Assembly: GCF_937973075.1 (NCBI RefSeq)
Contig: NZ_CALBWL010000026.1
Coordinates: 1 to 64,000, forward strand
Direction: 5' to 3'
Source: an uncultured Campylobacter sp.
GTDB lineage: Bacteria; Campylobacterota; Campylobacteria; Campylobacterales; Campylobacteraceae
Length of the DNA: 64,000 nucleotides
Shown: in pieces, positions 25,107 to 34,100 of the stretch
Position numbering within the stretch: the first letter of the stretch is position 1
How the letters are laid out: each line of letters starts with the position of its first letter
The notes under the pieces: model-generated
Databases searched by the model: none
Seen by the model: the letters and a program-made list of their open reading frames with translations, nothing else
Told to the model about the DNA's origin: nothing
Program-made: the position numbers and the translations under genes

Positions 25107-25715
25107 ATGAAGTTTTTAAATTCTATTGCGGCCGTGGCGGCTCTTGCGGCTGCGATCGCAAGCTGTGCAAACGCCGAGGTTAAGGCGGGCGAGACGCTTT
25201 ACGGCACGGTGCTAAAGCAGGTAAGCGTAAGCGGTGATTTGTCGCACAAGGACGGCAGGCTACTGCCTACGAATGCCATAGAGGTCTTGGAGGTTAAGGA
25301 CGGAGTAGTGAAATTTTCGCTTACCGGCTATCAAAATCCAAAGGTGCCCAACGTTATTTATTTCACGCCTAAAGCGCGCATAATCGCGGTGGCGTTTTCG
25401 AAGCAGGCCAAATTTCAAAGCGAGAGTTTGGGCGAAGAGGACGGCTTTAATAAGGTTAAGATAACCGCCTACACCGACGAGGGCGCGCTAAGCGGCGACG
25501 TGGATAAAATTTTCGCCGAAGCCAAAGAAAAATTCGAAACCTCGTGTAGCGTCTGCCATGCCTTGCATCAGCCCGCAAGCTACGAAGCCAACAGATGGCC
25601 GGGCTACATCAAATCGATGCTTTCGCGCACGCCTATTAGCAAGGATGAGAGCTGGACGGTGGTGCAGTATCTGCAAAAGCACTCCAAGGACGTAAATTTA
25701 AAGGATATGAAATGA
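25107..25715 (+). CDS. Periplasmic monohaem cytochrome c, partner of the second reductase
   Basis: 202 residues with a signal peptide (NSIAAVAALAAAIASCANA, cleavage near residue 23). One haem site CSVCH lies near residues 148-152, followed by ALHQPASYEANRWPGYIKSML, homologous to the cytochrome at 15816. The first 130 residues form a haem-free beta-rich part. It overlaps the start of the reductase by four bases (ATGA), so the two are made together. It should deliver electrons to that enzyme. Confidence 0.88.
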   Translation: MKFLNSIAAVAALAAAIASCANAEVKAGETLYGTVLKQVSVSGDLSHKDGRLLPTNAIEVLEVKDGVVKFSLTGYQNPKVPNVIYFTPKARIIAVAFSKQAKFQSESLGEEDGFNKVKITAYTDEGALSGDVDKIFAEAKEKFETSCSVCHALHQPASYEANRWPGYIKSMLSRTPISKDESWTVVQYLQKHSKDVNLKDMK

Positions 25716-28228
25716 AAAGACGAAATTTTTTAAAGCTCGGCGCGGCGGTCTCGGCGCTTCCGCTCATTCCAAGCTCGATGCTTGCGGCAGATAAACTTAC
25801 GGCGCTTAAGAAAAACGGCGAAATTTTAACCGCGGCGCGGTGGGGAATTTTAAAAGCAAGCGTTAAAAACGGCAAGATCATAAAATCCGCGCCGTGGAAG
25901 ATCACCTCTAAAATTCCAAATACGCTTCAAAATACGATGGCGGATCTCGTTTATAACACGCGCATCAAAGCGCCGATGGTGCGAAAATCCTATCTCGCCG
26001 ATCCCGATAATCCTAAGCCAGAGCTTCGCGGACTTGACGAATGGGTCGAGGTAAAATATGAAGACGCGATCAAACTCGTCGCGCGCGAGCTTAAAAAGAC
26101 GCGCGAGCAAAAGGGCGCGGACTCGGTGTTTGCCGGCAGCTATGGCTGGCAAAGTACGGGCAACGTGCATGTCTCAAGGACGCTGCTTCATAGATTTATG
26201 AACTTAACCGGCGGCTTTACGGGCGTCACGGGCGATTACTCTACGGGCGCGGCACAGGTCATCATGCCGCACGTAACGGGCTCAAATCAGGTCTATGAGC
26301 AGCAAACCTCTTGGCCGGTGGTACTTGAAAATTCCAAAGTTGTAGTCTTTTGGGGATTAAATCCAATCTCTACGCTTCGCGTAGCGTGGACGAGCTCGGA
26401 CGAGCAGGGATTTAAGTATTTCGAGCAGCTAAAAAACAGCGACAAAGAGATCATCATCATCGATCCGATCAAAACCGTAAGCGGCAAGTATTTCGAGGGT
26501 AAGGCGAAATGGATCGCCCCTCGCCCTAACACCGACGTAGCGATGATGTTAGGCATGGCGCAGCACCTATACTCGCAGGGTAAGTACGATAAGGAATTTT
26601 TGCAAAACTACACCGTGGGCTTTGAAAAATTCGTGCCGTACCTCACGGGGCAGAGCGACGGCGTGGCTAAGACGCCGGAGTGGGCTAGTGAAATTTGCGG
26701 CATTAGCGCGGACGTGATCAAAGAGCTTGCGATAAAATTTTACGAGAACCGCACGATGATAATGGCGGGTTGGGGTATCCAGCGCGCTCATCACGGCGAG
26801 CAGGTGCACTGGATGATCGTAACTCTATGTGCGATGCTAGGGCAGATCGGACTTGCAGGAGGCGGCTTTGGCTTTAGCTACCACTACGCTAACGGCGGCG
26901 CGCCTACCTGCGCGGGCGGCGTGATCGGCGGAATGAACGCGGCGAGCGTCGGCGTCGTTAAGGACGGCAAATTTTTAGGGCTTGTGCAAGATCAGAAGCA
27001 AGGCGGCGAAGCAGCCCAAGCGTGGCTGGTAAATACGGCGAAGGTTGCCTTTCCTTTAGCTCGTATCGCGGACGCGCTACTAAATCCTGGCAAGACGATC
27101 GACGCGAATGGCGAAAAGATCACCTATCCGAAGATTGACTTCATCTACTGGGTCGGCGGAAATCCTATCGTGCATCATCAAGACACCAACACCAACATAA
27201 AAGCTTGGCGCAAGCCGCGCACCATCGTAGTGAATGAAATTTACTGGACGCCTACTGCGAAGATGGCGGACATCGTGTTTCCGACCACGACGGAGTATGA
27301 GCGCAACGACATTACGATGAGCGGGGACTACTCCAACATGCACATCATTCCTATGAAGCAGGTCGTCGCTAAGCAGCACGGCGCGAAGGACGATTATCAA
27401 ATTTTTACTGACCTTTGCAAGGCTTACGCTGAGGGGCTTGCCGAGGCTTATACGGACGGCGGCAAAACGGAGATGGATTGGATCAAAGAATTTTACGAAG
27501 GGGCAGCTAGCGCCGTGAATGCAAACACCGCTTTGGGAATACAGATGCCGAGCTTTGAGCAGTGGTGGGAGAAAAACGAGCCGACGGAATTTTACGAAAC
27601 GCCAGAGAGTGCTGCGTACGTGACGTTTGAAGATTTTAGAAATGATCCCGTTTTGGAGGCTTTGGGAACGCCTAGCGGGTTAATTGAAATTTACTCCGAT
27701 ACGATCGCTGCGATGAACTACAAAGACTGCGGCGCGCATCCGATGTGGTTCGAGCCCGTCGAGTGGCTAGGTATGAAGGATAAGCCCGCGAAATTTCATC
27801 TGCTTAGCCTGCATCCGCTTGATCGCTTGCATTCGCAGCAGAGCAACACCTCAAATCGCAAGAGATACGCCGTCGCGGATCGCGAGCCGGTACTGATCAA
27901 TACCGAGGATGCTAAGGAGCTCGGTATCAAGCAGGGCGATCTGGTGCGCGTGTATAACGCTCGCGGAGAAATTTTGGCGGGAGCCAACGTAAGCGACGAC
28001 ATAATGCGCGGCGTGGTGCAGATCTTTGAAGGCGCGTGGTACGATCCTAATGCCGAGGGGCTTTGCAAAAACGGAAATCCGAACGTACTTACGATCGATC
28101 TTCCTACGAGTGAGCTTGCCAACGGCAATATCGCGCACACGGCGCTGGTAGATATCGAGCTTTATAAACACAAGGCGGGCGAGGATATCAAACTAACCGC
28201 ATTTATGCCGCCTAAAGGGGCGAAGTAG
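25712..28228 (+). CDS. Molybdopterin reductase of the DMSO/TMAO reductase family (TorA-like, Tat-exported)
   Basis: 838 residues with the twin-arginine signal MKRRNFLKLG and an AxA cleavage site near residue 25. The Mo ligand is S177 in GDYSTGAAQVIMPHVTGS, nearly the same as in Rhodobacter DMSO reductase. Y144 and W146 in SYGWQSTGN correspond to the Tyr-Gly-Trp of DMSO reductase, which TorA lacks at the tyrosine. QQTSWPVVLENSKVVVFWG and RPNTDVAMMLGMAQHLYS are also family-typical. It reduces DMSO, TMAO or a related oxide in the periplasm. C. jejuni Cj0264c is the likely counterpart. It is more similar to classical DMSO reductase than the enzyme at 16396 is. Confidence 0.92.
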   Translation: MKRRNFLKLGAAVSALPLIPSSMLAADKLTALKKNGEILTAARWGILKASVKNGKIIKSAPWKITSKIPNTLQNTMADLVYNTRIKAPMVRKSYLADPDNPKPELRGLDEWVEVKYEDAIKLVARELKKTREQKGADSVFAGSYGWQSTGNVHVSRTLLHRFMNLTGGFTGVTGDYSTGAAQVIMPHVTGSNQVYEQQTSWPVVLENSKVVVFWGLNPISTLRVAWTSSDEQGFKYFEQLKNSDKEIIIIDPIKTVSGKYFEGKAKWIAPRPNTDVAMMLGMAQHLYSQGKYDKEFLQNYTVGFEKFVPYLTGQSDGVAKTPEWASEICGISADVIKELAIKFYENRTMIMAGWGIQRAHHGEQVHWMIVTLCAMLGQIGLAGGGFGFSYHYANGGAPTCAGGVIGGMNAASVGVVKDGKFLGLVQDQKQGGEAAQAWLVNTAKVAFPLARIADALLNPGKTIDANGEKITYPKIDFIYWVGGNPIVHHQDTNTNIKAWRKPRTIVVNEIYWTPTAKMADIVFPTTTEYERNDITMSGDYSNMHIIPMKQVVAKQHGAKDDYQIFTDLCKAYAEGLAEAYTDGGKTEMDWIKEFYEGAASAVNANTALGIQMPSFEQWWEKNEPTEFYETPESAAYVTFEDFRNDPVLEALGTPSGLIEIYSDTIAAMNYKDCGAHPMWFEPVEWLGMKDKPAKFHLLSLHPLDRLHSQQSNTSNRKRYAVADREPVLINTEDAKELGIKQGDLVRVYNARGEILAGANVSDDIMRGVVQIFEGAWYDPNAEGLCKNGNPNVLTIDLPTSELANGNIAHTALVDIELYKHKAGEDIKLTAFMPPKGAK

Positions 28229-28617
28229 GGATTAGAAGCGGTCTGGGGTTTAAGACTGGCTCATTGCTGGCTTGGACTAGATACACCGATCCTCTACAGG
28301 CTTTAGCCAAACTCGCCGTGGTTTTGCTACGGCAAGGCATATCAATTTCGACTTGCCGCGGCTTTATATAGTCCGGCTGTGTATTGGGACCAATTTGCTT
28401 GCTACAGCCTCGCGACTGTAACGATAGGTCGCGGGGCTGATTTAAATTTTATAGCCTTGCGCTTGCAGTGATGACTGAGTTGATTTGACTTATCGTAACT
28501 TTGAGCTGTGGCAGGCTAGAGATAACAGCGAGCAATATTTGCCTCGCTGCCCCGCTCTACCCTATCTACTCGTGAAATTCTCGCTAAATTTAAGAACTTG
28601 CCGTTTGGGCTGGAATT
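28229..28617. other. Spacer after the second reductase with an 11-bp hairpin
   Basis: No gene is seen. AGCCTCGCGAC (28406-28416) pairs with GTCGCGGGGCT (28428-28438) around an 11-nt loop, with one G-U pair, followed by GATTTAAATTTTA. It may be a distant terminator. Unlike other spacers, the first 200 bases lack the AAATTTT motifs. Confidence 0.4.
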
Positions 28618-28938
28618 TCAATCCAAACTAAAAAACCGCCTAAGCTTCCATTTAAAATTTTTCTTCGGAATTTGCGTATCGCTAAAATCGTCGCTGTAAA
28701 TTTCGTTTTTATCGGTGAAATAGCCGCTGTTTTGAGCCTGCGGTATAAAGTCGGTCCGATCTTCTATTTTTACGTTTAGCGCCTTGAAATATTGCAGCAG
28801 CTCACGATACTCTTTTGCAGATACCGTATTTACTAAAAAGAAATTTCTGTTGTTAAATTTGATGACGAAATTTCTTTTTAGCAGCCAAGGTAAAATTTTG
28901 AAATTTACTGCTTTAAATCTGCACTGAATTTCAAAATT
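28618..28938 (-). pseudogene. Remnant of a hypothetical gene without a start codon
   Basis: A minus-strand frame of 106 codons between the stop at 28939-28941 and the stop at 28618-28620. Its translation looks protein-like: PWLLKRNFVIKFNNRNFF, then AKEYRELLQYFKALNVKIED, then an acidic tail and the basic end KWKLRRFFSLD. There is no ATG, GTG or TTG near the front of the frame, and no ribosome binding site. It is probably a gene that lost its 5' end; an ATT or other rare start cannot be excluded. The toxin gene at 29050 lies just upstream on the same strand. Confidence 0.45.
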
Positions 28939-29049
28939 TTAAGCCATAAAATAAGATAAAATTTTAAAATTCTACGCCTTTTTTTGGTATGAAAGTTTTT
29001 ATTTTGGGACAAATACTACCGCTTTGATATCGATGCTTTTGTACGTATT

Positions 29050-29313
29050 TTACTTATCTCCATAGTGAGTTTTACACTGAGCTATTTCTATGGCGCCATT
29101 AAATATCCTAAATACGAGCTGATTTTTTCCATCTATTCTAACACTATAAAGCCCCGATAAATTGCCCTTTAGCGCTTCGGGTTTGCCTATACAATCGTAG
29201 CCGTTACGCTCTATATCTAGGATTAACTTATTTATGCGCTTTAGAATATTTTTATCATTTTCCTGCCAATACAGATAATCTTTCCAAGCTTCTTGCGACC
29301 AGATTTTTTTCAT
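29050..29313 (-). CDS. Toxin of the Txe/YoeB family
   Basis: 87 residues. The sequence follows YoeB closely: IWSQEAWKDYLYWQENDK at the N-terminus, GKPEALKGNLSGLYSVRID in the middle (catalytic Glu in PEAL and Arg in VRI) and KTHYGDK at the end (catalytic His-Tyr). YoeB is a ribosome-dependent mRNA endonuclease. It overlaps the antitoxin gene by four bases (ATGA). All catalytic positions are present, so the toxin looks active. Confidence 0.95.
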   Translation of the reverse strand: MKKIWSQEAWKDYLYWQENDKNILKRINKLILDIERNGYDCIGKPEALKGNLSGLYSVRIDGKNQLVFRIFNGAIEIAQCKTHYGDK

Positions 29314-29573
29314 TGATCCGCTTCTAACAAATCGTGCTCAATCCCGCTATTTTCCTTTAATTCGTCAAAAGAGCGCTTAAGATGAGATAAATTTTCGTGG
29401 CTGTAAAAGGGATCTGCCGTCAGCTCGAAAGGAATTTTGCGTTCTTGCAATACTTTTTTAGCAAATATTGTAAAAGCAGTAGTTAAATTTAGCCCCATTT
29501 CAGAGCATACTTCCTCTAATCCTTTTTTAAGCTCGGCATCCATTCTAAAATTTACGTTTATAGATCGCGTCAT
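29310..29573 (-). CDS. Antitoxin of the RelB/DinJ family
   Basis: 87 residues. The N-terminal ribbon-helix-helix motif SINVNFRMDAELKKGLEEV followed by GLNLTTAFTIFAKKVLQERKIPFEL is the RelB/DinJ signature. The C-terminal part (LKRSFDELKENSG) would wrap the toxin. It should neutralise the YoeB-type toxin and repress the operon through the palindrome just upstream. AAGGAGACAAT precedes the start at 29573. YoeB is best known paired with a YefM antitoxin; here the partner is RelB/DinJ type. Confidence 0.93.
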   Translation of the reverse strand: MTRSINVNFRMDAELKKGLEEVCSEMGLNLTTAFTIFAKKVLQERKIPFELTADPFYSHENLSHLKRSFDELKENSGIEHDLLEADQ

Positions 29574-29588
29574 ATTGTCTCCTTTTTG

Positions 29589-29623
29589 ATTGCATTATAC
29601 ATTATTTATATGGATAATGCAAT
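29589..29623 (-). promoter_or_regulatory. Autoregulatory operator and promoter of the toxin-antitoxin operon
   Basis: Perfect 10-base arms, ATTGCATTAT (29589-29598) and ATAATGCAAT (29614-29623), separated by 15 bases. A -10 box TATAAT on the minus strand covers 29594-29599 and so overlaps the proximal arm. Binding of the antitoxin here would block the promoter; the antitoxin start is 16 bases downstream. Confidence 0.7.
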
Positions 29624-29697
29624 GATTTATAAATGTGCTTTGCTAAAATTCCATTACGAGAGAATACTATTAATGCTAAATCTAGCAAGATTTTAAT

Positions 29698-31011
29698 TCA
29701 AAACGAAATATGCATACTAAGCGCGATTATGCATAAAAGTAGCGCCAGCGGGACATAAACAAAGCGCCCGATATCATACCAGAGCTTACCGCGAACCCTC
29801 TCTGCGCCCAGATTGATCTCATCTAAAATTTCATTCCGTTTGATTATCCAAAACCACGATATCGCGCCAATTACCGCTCCGATCGGAATGATATAAATCG
29901 ATACGAAATCCATCCACGGCCCCCATGAACTTATCGCTTCCATACCAAGGCCCGCACCAAGGCAGATCGCGCACAATAACGCAAGCGTGAAGGCGCGGCT
30001 TAGCCTTGGAAACTTATGCATTAGCGATTCGGCGACTACTTCGAACATATTTTGAAGCGATGAAATTCCACCAAAAATCACGGCGGTAAATAAAATCACC
30101 GCAAAAATTCTACCACCTGCCATATCTTGTAAAATTTTAGGCAGAGTTACGAAAAGTAGCTTAGGTCCCGCCGCAGGATCCATTCCGTAAGCAAATACCG
30201 CAGGGATCATCACTAGCGCAGCTACCATCGCGGCTAGCGTGTCAAATAGCGCAGTATTTTTCGCTGCAGATACCACGTCTTCGTCCTTGGATAGATACGC
30301 GCCATAGACGATCATCCCTGAGCCCGTAATAGATAGCGAGAAAAATGCCTGTCCCATCGCAGAAATCCAAACCATCGGATCTGCTAGCTTAGTAAAATCG
30401 GCGCCGAAAAGAAACGCATATCCGCCTGCAGCGCCTTGCAGTGTCGCAACCCTAACCGCCAAAATTGCAAATAGCACGAAAAATAGCGGCATCATAATTT
30501 TATTCGTTTTTTCGATACTTTTGGCGCCGAAAAACAGCGTCAGCAACGTGCCTGCGACGATTATGCAGTGATAAGGCACCACGGAGTAGGGCGTCAGGGC
30601 AAAAGAGTTGAACCACGTATCGGTATTTTCGCTCATTAGCGAGCCGTCTATGGCTTGAACTAGCGCCTTTAAAACGTAGGCGATGATGACGGCATAGCCC
30701 ACTGCAATACACATCGAACCGGCAAGTGGCAACCAGCCGATAACCTTACCGATAGCGCCCAGCCCGCGGCTTTTCCACGCGTATTCGTATGAGCCCAGCG
30801 TGCCTGTTTTGGCGCGGCGACCGATCGCGTATTCGGCGCTTAGGCCTACGTATGAAAACAGCGCTACGAAAAAAACGTAAATTAGCAAAAATGCGCCGCC
30901 GCCGTTCGTGCCGAGTTTATAAGGGAAGCCCCAGACATTTGCCATACCTACGGCGGAGCCCACGCAAGCGATGATAAAAGCCCAACGCGATGAGAATTTG
31001 TGTTTTGTCAT
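29698..31011 (-). CDS. Sodium-dependent transporter, NSS/SNF family
   Basis: 437 residues with about 11 hydrophobic segments. The first segment holds the family signature WAFIIACVGSAVGMANVWGFPY (as in LeuT/TnaT), with the sodium and substrate contacts in its unwound part (GSAVGMANVW). Further matches are GGGAFLLIYVF and SLSITGSGMIVYGAYLS. It couples Na+ to uptake of an amino acid or related solute; the solute is not identifiable. It stands alone, with spacers on both sides. Bacterial members often have 11 rather than 12 segments, as here. Confidence 0.93.
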   Translation of the reverse strand: MTKHKFSSRWAFIIACVGSAVGMANVWGFPYKLGTNGGGAFLLIYVFFVALFSYVGLSAEYAIGRRAKTGTLGSYEYAWKSRGLGAIGKVIGWLPLAGSMCIAVGYAVIIAYVLKALVQAIDGSLMSENTDTWFNSFALTPYSVVPYHCIIVAGTLLTLFFGAKSIEKTNKIMMPLFFVLFAILAVRVATLQGAAGGYAFLFGADFTKLADPMVWISAMGQAFFSLSITGSGMIVYGAYLSKDEDVVSAAKNTALFDTLAAMVAALVMIPAVFAYGMDPAAGPKLLFVTLPKILQDMAGGRIFAVILFTAVIFGGISSLQNMFEVVAESLMHKFPRLSRAFTLALLCAICLGAGLGMEAISSWGPWMDFVSIYIIPIGAVIGAISWFWIIKRNEILDEINLGAERVRGKLWYDIGRFVYVPLALLLCIIALSMHISF

Positions 31012-31655
31012 AAAGCCATCCGTGCGAAAAATTTTCGTTATGGTAGCAAAAAGGAATTTAAGATTTATTTATGCGGAATTTTAAGGCGTGCCGATTTGAT
31101 TACTTAGGAATTTTTAGAATTTAAAATCGCGAAGTTTTAAAGCAAGATTGGCGAAATTTTATGATCAAAATCGATAGAGTTAATTCTGCGATACTACGCG
31201 GCAAAATTTTATCTTTATAATTTTAGAATTTTACGCTTAGGCTTTGGCTTTAAAATTCGCTTAGCCTGGGCTTGCGGCGGGGATTGCTATTTAAGTTAGG
31301 CGAGAAATTTAGATCAATTGAAATTTTAAAATTCCGCAAAATTTTGAAATTTTCAAAATTTACGATCTCGCAAAATTTAAAAACAGGCTTATCAAGAAAT
31401 TCTATCTAGCGCCGCTCTAGCAGAATTTTCGCGGTAGAATTTCGCCTTTCGTTTACAGCGCGCAGAAGGTTTATAAATAACACTTTTGTAAACCTTATAG
31501 GGCGCGGGCATTCCTGTGCTCGCTATTACGGCATCTATGTGGGAGCGGCGAATAAATTTTTGCCCTATATGGGGATTGAGAGCGTCGCAAGTGGCAGCAT
31601 GTTTGAAATTTCCGGCGCACAGCATCGCAGGGCGGAATTTTATTAATCCACGCTC
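31012..31655. other. Long spacer, no gene supported
   Basis: About 640 bases of AAAATTT/GAATTTTA-rich sequence. An open frame at 31392-31625 has atypical composition and no ribosome binding site, so I leave it out. GAAATTTTAAAATTCC-type motifs are dense around 31320-31360. Confidence 0.4.
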
Positions 31656-32993
31656 TTAGTTATTTTTCTCCGCTTCTTCGTTTTCTTTCGGCTGCGCGAC
31701 TACTTTTTTGATCGCTTTTACGAGCGAAACTCTTGTGCCATCCATTCGCAGTACTTCGTAATCGCAGTTTTCATCGCTTATTTTATCGCCGATTTCAGGT
31801 AGGCTGCCGAAGAGATTAAAGACGTAGCCACCGATCGTTAGCTGCTCGGTCTCTTCGTCGAAGTCAATACCCATCACCTCCTCGACGCCTTCGATCTCGA
31901 AACGCCCTCTAAACTCAAAGGTATTCTCGTCTATACGTTTGAAATTTTGCGCATTCGCGTCGTGCTCGTCGTTGATGTCGCCAAAAATTTCTTCTATGAT
32001 GTCTTCCATCGTCAAAAATCCCGCAGTGCCGCCGTATTCGTCGATGACGAGCGCGGCAAAAATGCGCTGCTTATTCATCATAGGTAAAATTTTAGAGATC
32101 GGGCTGTTTTCAGGCACGATGATGAGCTTGCGCACGATCTTATCGAAGCTTTTATCTCCCTTTTGCTGGATGATGTCGCGGATGTGGATGAGGCCTAGGA
32201 CGTTATCTTTGCTGCCGTCGATATACGGAAAGCGCGTAAATTTCGACTGCAATACGGTTGCGTAGTTTTCGTCGTAGCTTTTTTGCTTATTTAGGCAAAC
32301 TAGATCGCGCCTCGGCGTCATTATCTCTTTAGCGACGGTGTCGCTGAAATCGACGGCGTTTTTGATGATCTCGGTCTCGAGGCTATCGAGTACGCCGCCT
32401 TTTAGGCTCTCGCTTGCGATGATTTTGATCTCTTCGTCAGAAAGCGCGAGCTCGCTCTCTTTGGCGGGCTTTACGCCGATGATTTTAAGCGATACGGCAG
32501 CGATGAAGTCAAATGCCTTTATGATCGGAAAAAACATAATCCAAAAAATATGAAGCGGTCTGGAGATAAAAAGCACGATCTTCTCGGTTTTAGCAATAGC
32601 GATGGATTTTGGCACCAGCTCGCCGAGCACGACGTGAAATAGCGTAACGAGCGTAAAAGATATGACGAAGGCGATCGTATGTGCCGCCGCTCCGCCGCCT
32701 ATGCCGATGGATCTTAGCGGCAGCTCGATCAGTCTCGATACCGCGGGCTCACCGATCCAGCCGAGGGCGAGCGAGCTTATCGTAATGCCTAGCTGAGTGG
32801 CGCTGAGGTAGGTGTCAAGGGAGTTTGAAATTTTAAAAGCGAGCTTTGCATTTGGAATTTTATCCTTGATAAGCTCTTCGAGGCGAGACTTCCTTACTTT
32901 GACGATTGAGAATTCCGAAAGAACAAAAAAAGCATTCATAAAGATGAATACAAAAGCTAAAACTAACATTAAAACCGAACTGTCCGTGTCCAA
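31656..32993 (-). CDS. CorC/HlyC-family membrane protein (CNNM-type, CBS pair)
   Basis: 445 residues. Residues about 1-190 form the DUF21 (CNNM) transmembrane domain with GELVPKSIAIA near 127-137. A CBS pair lies at about 210-335 (MTPRRDLVCLNKQ, VIDEYGGTAGFLTMEDIIEEIFGDI). The C-terminal CorC_HlyC domain is at about 350-430 with the family phrase LTIGGYVFNLFGSLPEIGDKI. Such proteins are linked to magnesium or cobalt efflux and were once called haemolysins. The last 20 residues are acidic. It is flanked by spacers and probably monocistronic. Confidence 0.93.
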   Translation of the reverse strand: MDTDSSVLMLVLAFVFIFMNAFFVLSEFSIVKVRKSRLEELIKDKIPNAKLAFKISNSLDTYLSATQLGITISSLALGWIGEPAVSRLIELPLRSIGIGGGAAAHTIAFVISFTLVTLFHVVLGELVPKSIAIAKTEKIVLFISRPLHIFWIMFFPIIKAFDFIAAVSLKIIGVKPAKESELALSDEEIKIIASESLKGGVLDSLETEIIKNAVDFSDTVAKEIMTPRRDLVCLNKQKSYDENYATVLQSKFTRFPYIDGSKDNVLGLIHIRDIIQQKGDKSFDKIVRKLIIVPENSPISKILPMMNKQRIFAALVIDEYGGTAGFLTMEDIIEEIFGDINDEHDANAQNFKRIDENTFEFRGRFEIEGVEEVMGIDFDEETEQLTIGGYVFNLFGSLPEIGDKISDENCDYEVLRMDGTRVSLVKAIKKVVAQPKENEEAEKNN

Positions 32994-33290
32994 ATTTTTT
33001 ATCCTTTGAAATTTAAAAGTAAATATTTATGATTATATCTAAAAACGCTTTAAAATCCAAAAGATATGGAAAATGCCTCGCGCCCGCTCGTAGAATTTTG
33101 CGGTAATTTAAAATTTCGCGCCACGCCAGGCTTTTGTCTCAGCGAGATTTTATCGCGATAGAGCTTGCTCGCGGCGGCGGATAATCCTAGCGCCGCGCGC
33201 AAGTCCATTAAGAAATTTAAATGCGATGATAAAACCTGCTACTTAAAAAACCTCAGCGCGCAAACTCTAGCAAAATTTTGAATCACAAGA

Positions 33291-34100
33291 CTATCTATTT
33301 CTTGTGGCGGCCTCGTAAAGCGGCAGAACTTTCGGCATCACCTCTTTTAGATCGGCGATGCGATCGTCGTTTGAAGGGTGCGTGGACATAAATTTAAGTG
33401 GATGACTCTCGTTTAGCTTATTCATCTTCTCCCAGACGTTTATCGCCGCCCTCGGATCGTATCCTGCGCGCGCCATCAGCTCGACGCCCATCAGATCGGC
33501 CTCCGTCTCATGCGTGCGCGAAAACGGCAGCGTGAATGTGTATTGAGCCGCCATGTTCAAAGCCGCTGAGCCTAGATCTCCAAGCCCTGCTGCGGAGCTT
33601 GCTACAGCGATACCGACATCTTTCATCTGTTCAGTCGAGGCTCGCTCGCGACTGTGTTCGCGCAGTGCGTGCGACATCTCGTGCCCCAAAATAGCAGCCA
33701 GCTCGGCATCAGTAAGCTTTAGTTTTTCGATGATGCCCGTATATACGACGATGCGACCGCCAGGCATGCACCAAGCATTGATCGTAGGGTCGTTGATGAC
33801 GTTTACCTGCCAGTTCCATTTCAGTGCGTCTTTGCGAAATGCGCCAACTTGAGCGATTAGGCGCCTCGAGATACCTCTAACGCGATCAGTTAGCTTTTTA
33901 TCAGTATTTAGGACGTGCTTGGCGTTTGCTTGGGCGGTAATCTGCCTGTAGGCAAGCGCGGCACTTTGATCCATTTCAGCTTCGCTTACTGTGATGAATT
34001 GCGAGCGGTCGATGCCTACGGCGCCGCCTTGCGTGGTGCTCGCGCAGCCGCTAAAAATCATCATCGCAGCAAAGGATATTAAAAGAGCTATTTTTTTCAT
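33291..34100 (-). CDS. M48-family zinc metallopeptidase, lipoprotein
   Basis: 269 residues. A lipobox FSGC at residues 16-19 marks a periplasmic lipoprotein. The zinc site is H140-E141-M-S-H144 (HEMSHALREHS), with the third ligand E200 in HETEADLMG. The MPGGRIVVYTGI strand near 112-123 is typical of the LoiP/YcaL/BepA-like M48 branch, which degrades misfolded outer-membrane proteins. No TPR domain is present, so it is the short type. AAGGAGAAAAG precedes the start. Monocistronic. Confidence 0.93.
   Translation of the reverse strand: MKKIALLISFAAMMIFSGCASTTQGGAVGIDRSQFITVSEAEMDQSAALAYRQITAQANAKHVLNTDKKLTDRVRGISRRLIAQVGAFRKDALKWNWQVNVINDPTINAWCMPGGRIVVYTGIIEKLKLTDAELAAILGHEMSHALREHSRERASTEQMKDVGIAVASSAAGLGDLGSAALNMAAQYTFTLPFSRTHETEADLMGVELMARAGYDPRAAINVWEKMNKLNESHPLKFMSTHPSNDDRIADLKEVMPKVLPLYEAATRNR

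Noticed and set aside
31392..31625. 77-codon open frame on the minus strand
   Set aside because: Cys/Arg-heavy composition, no ribosome binding site, not protein-like.
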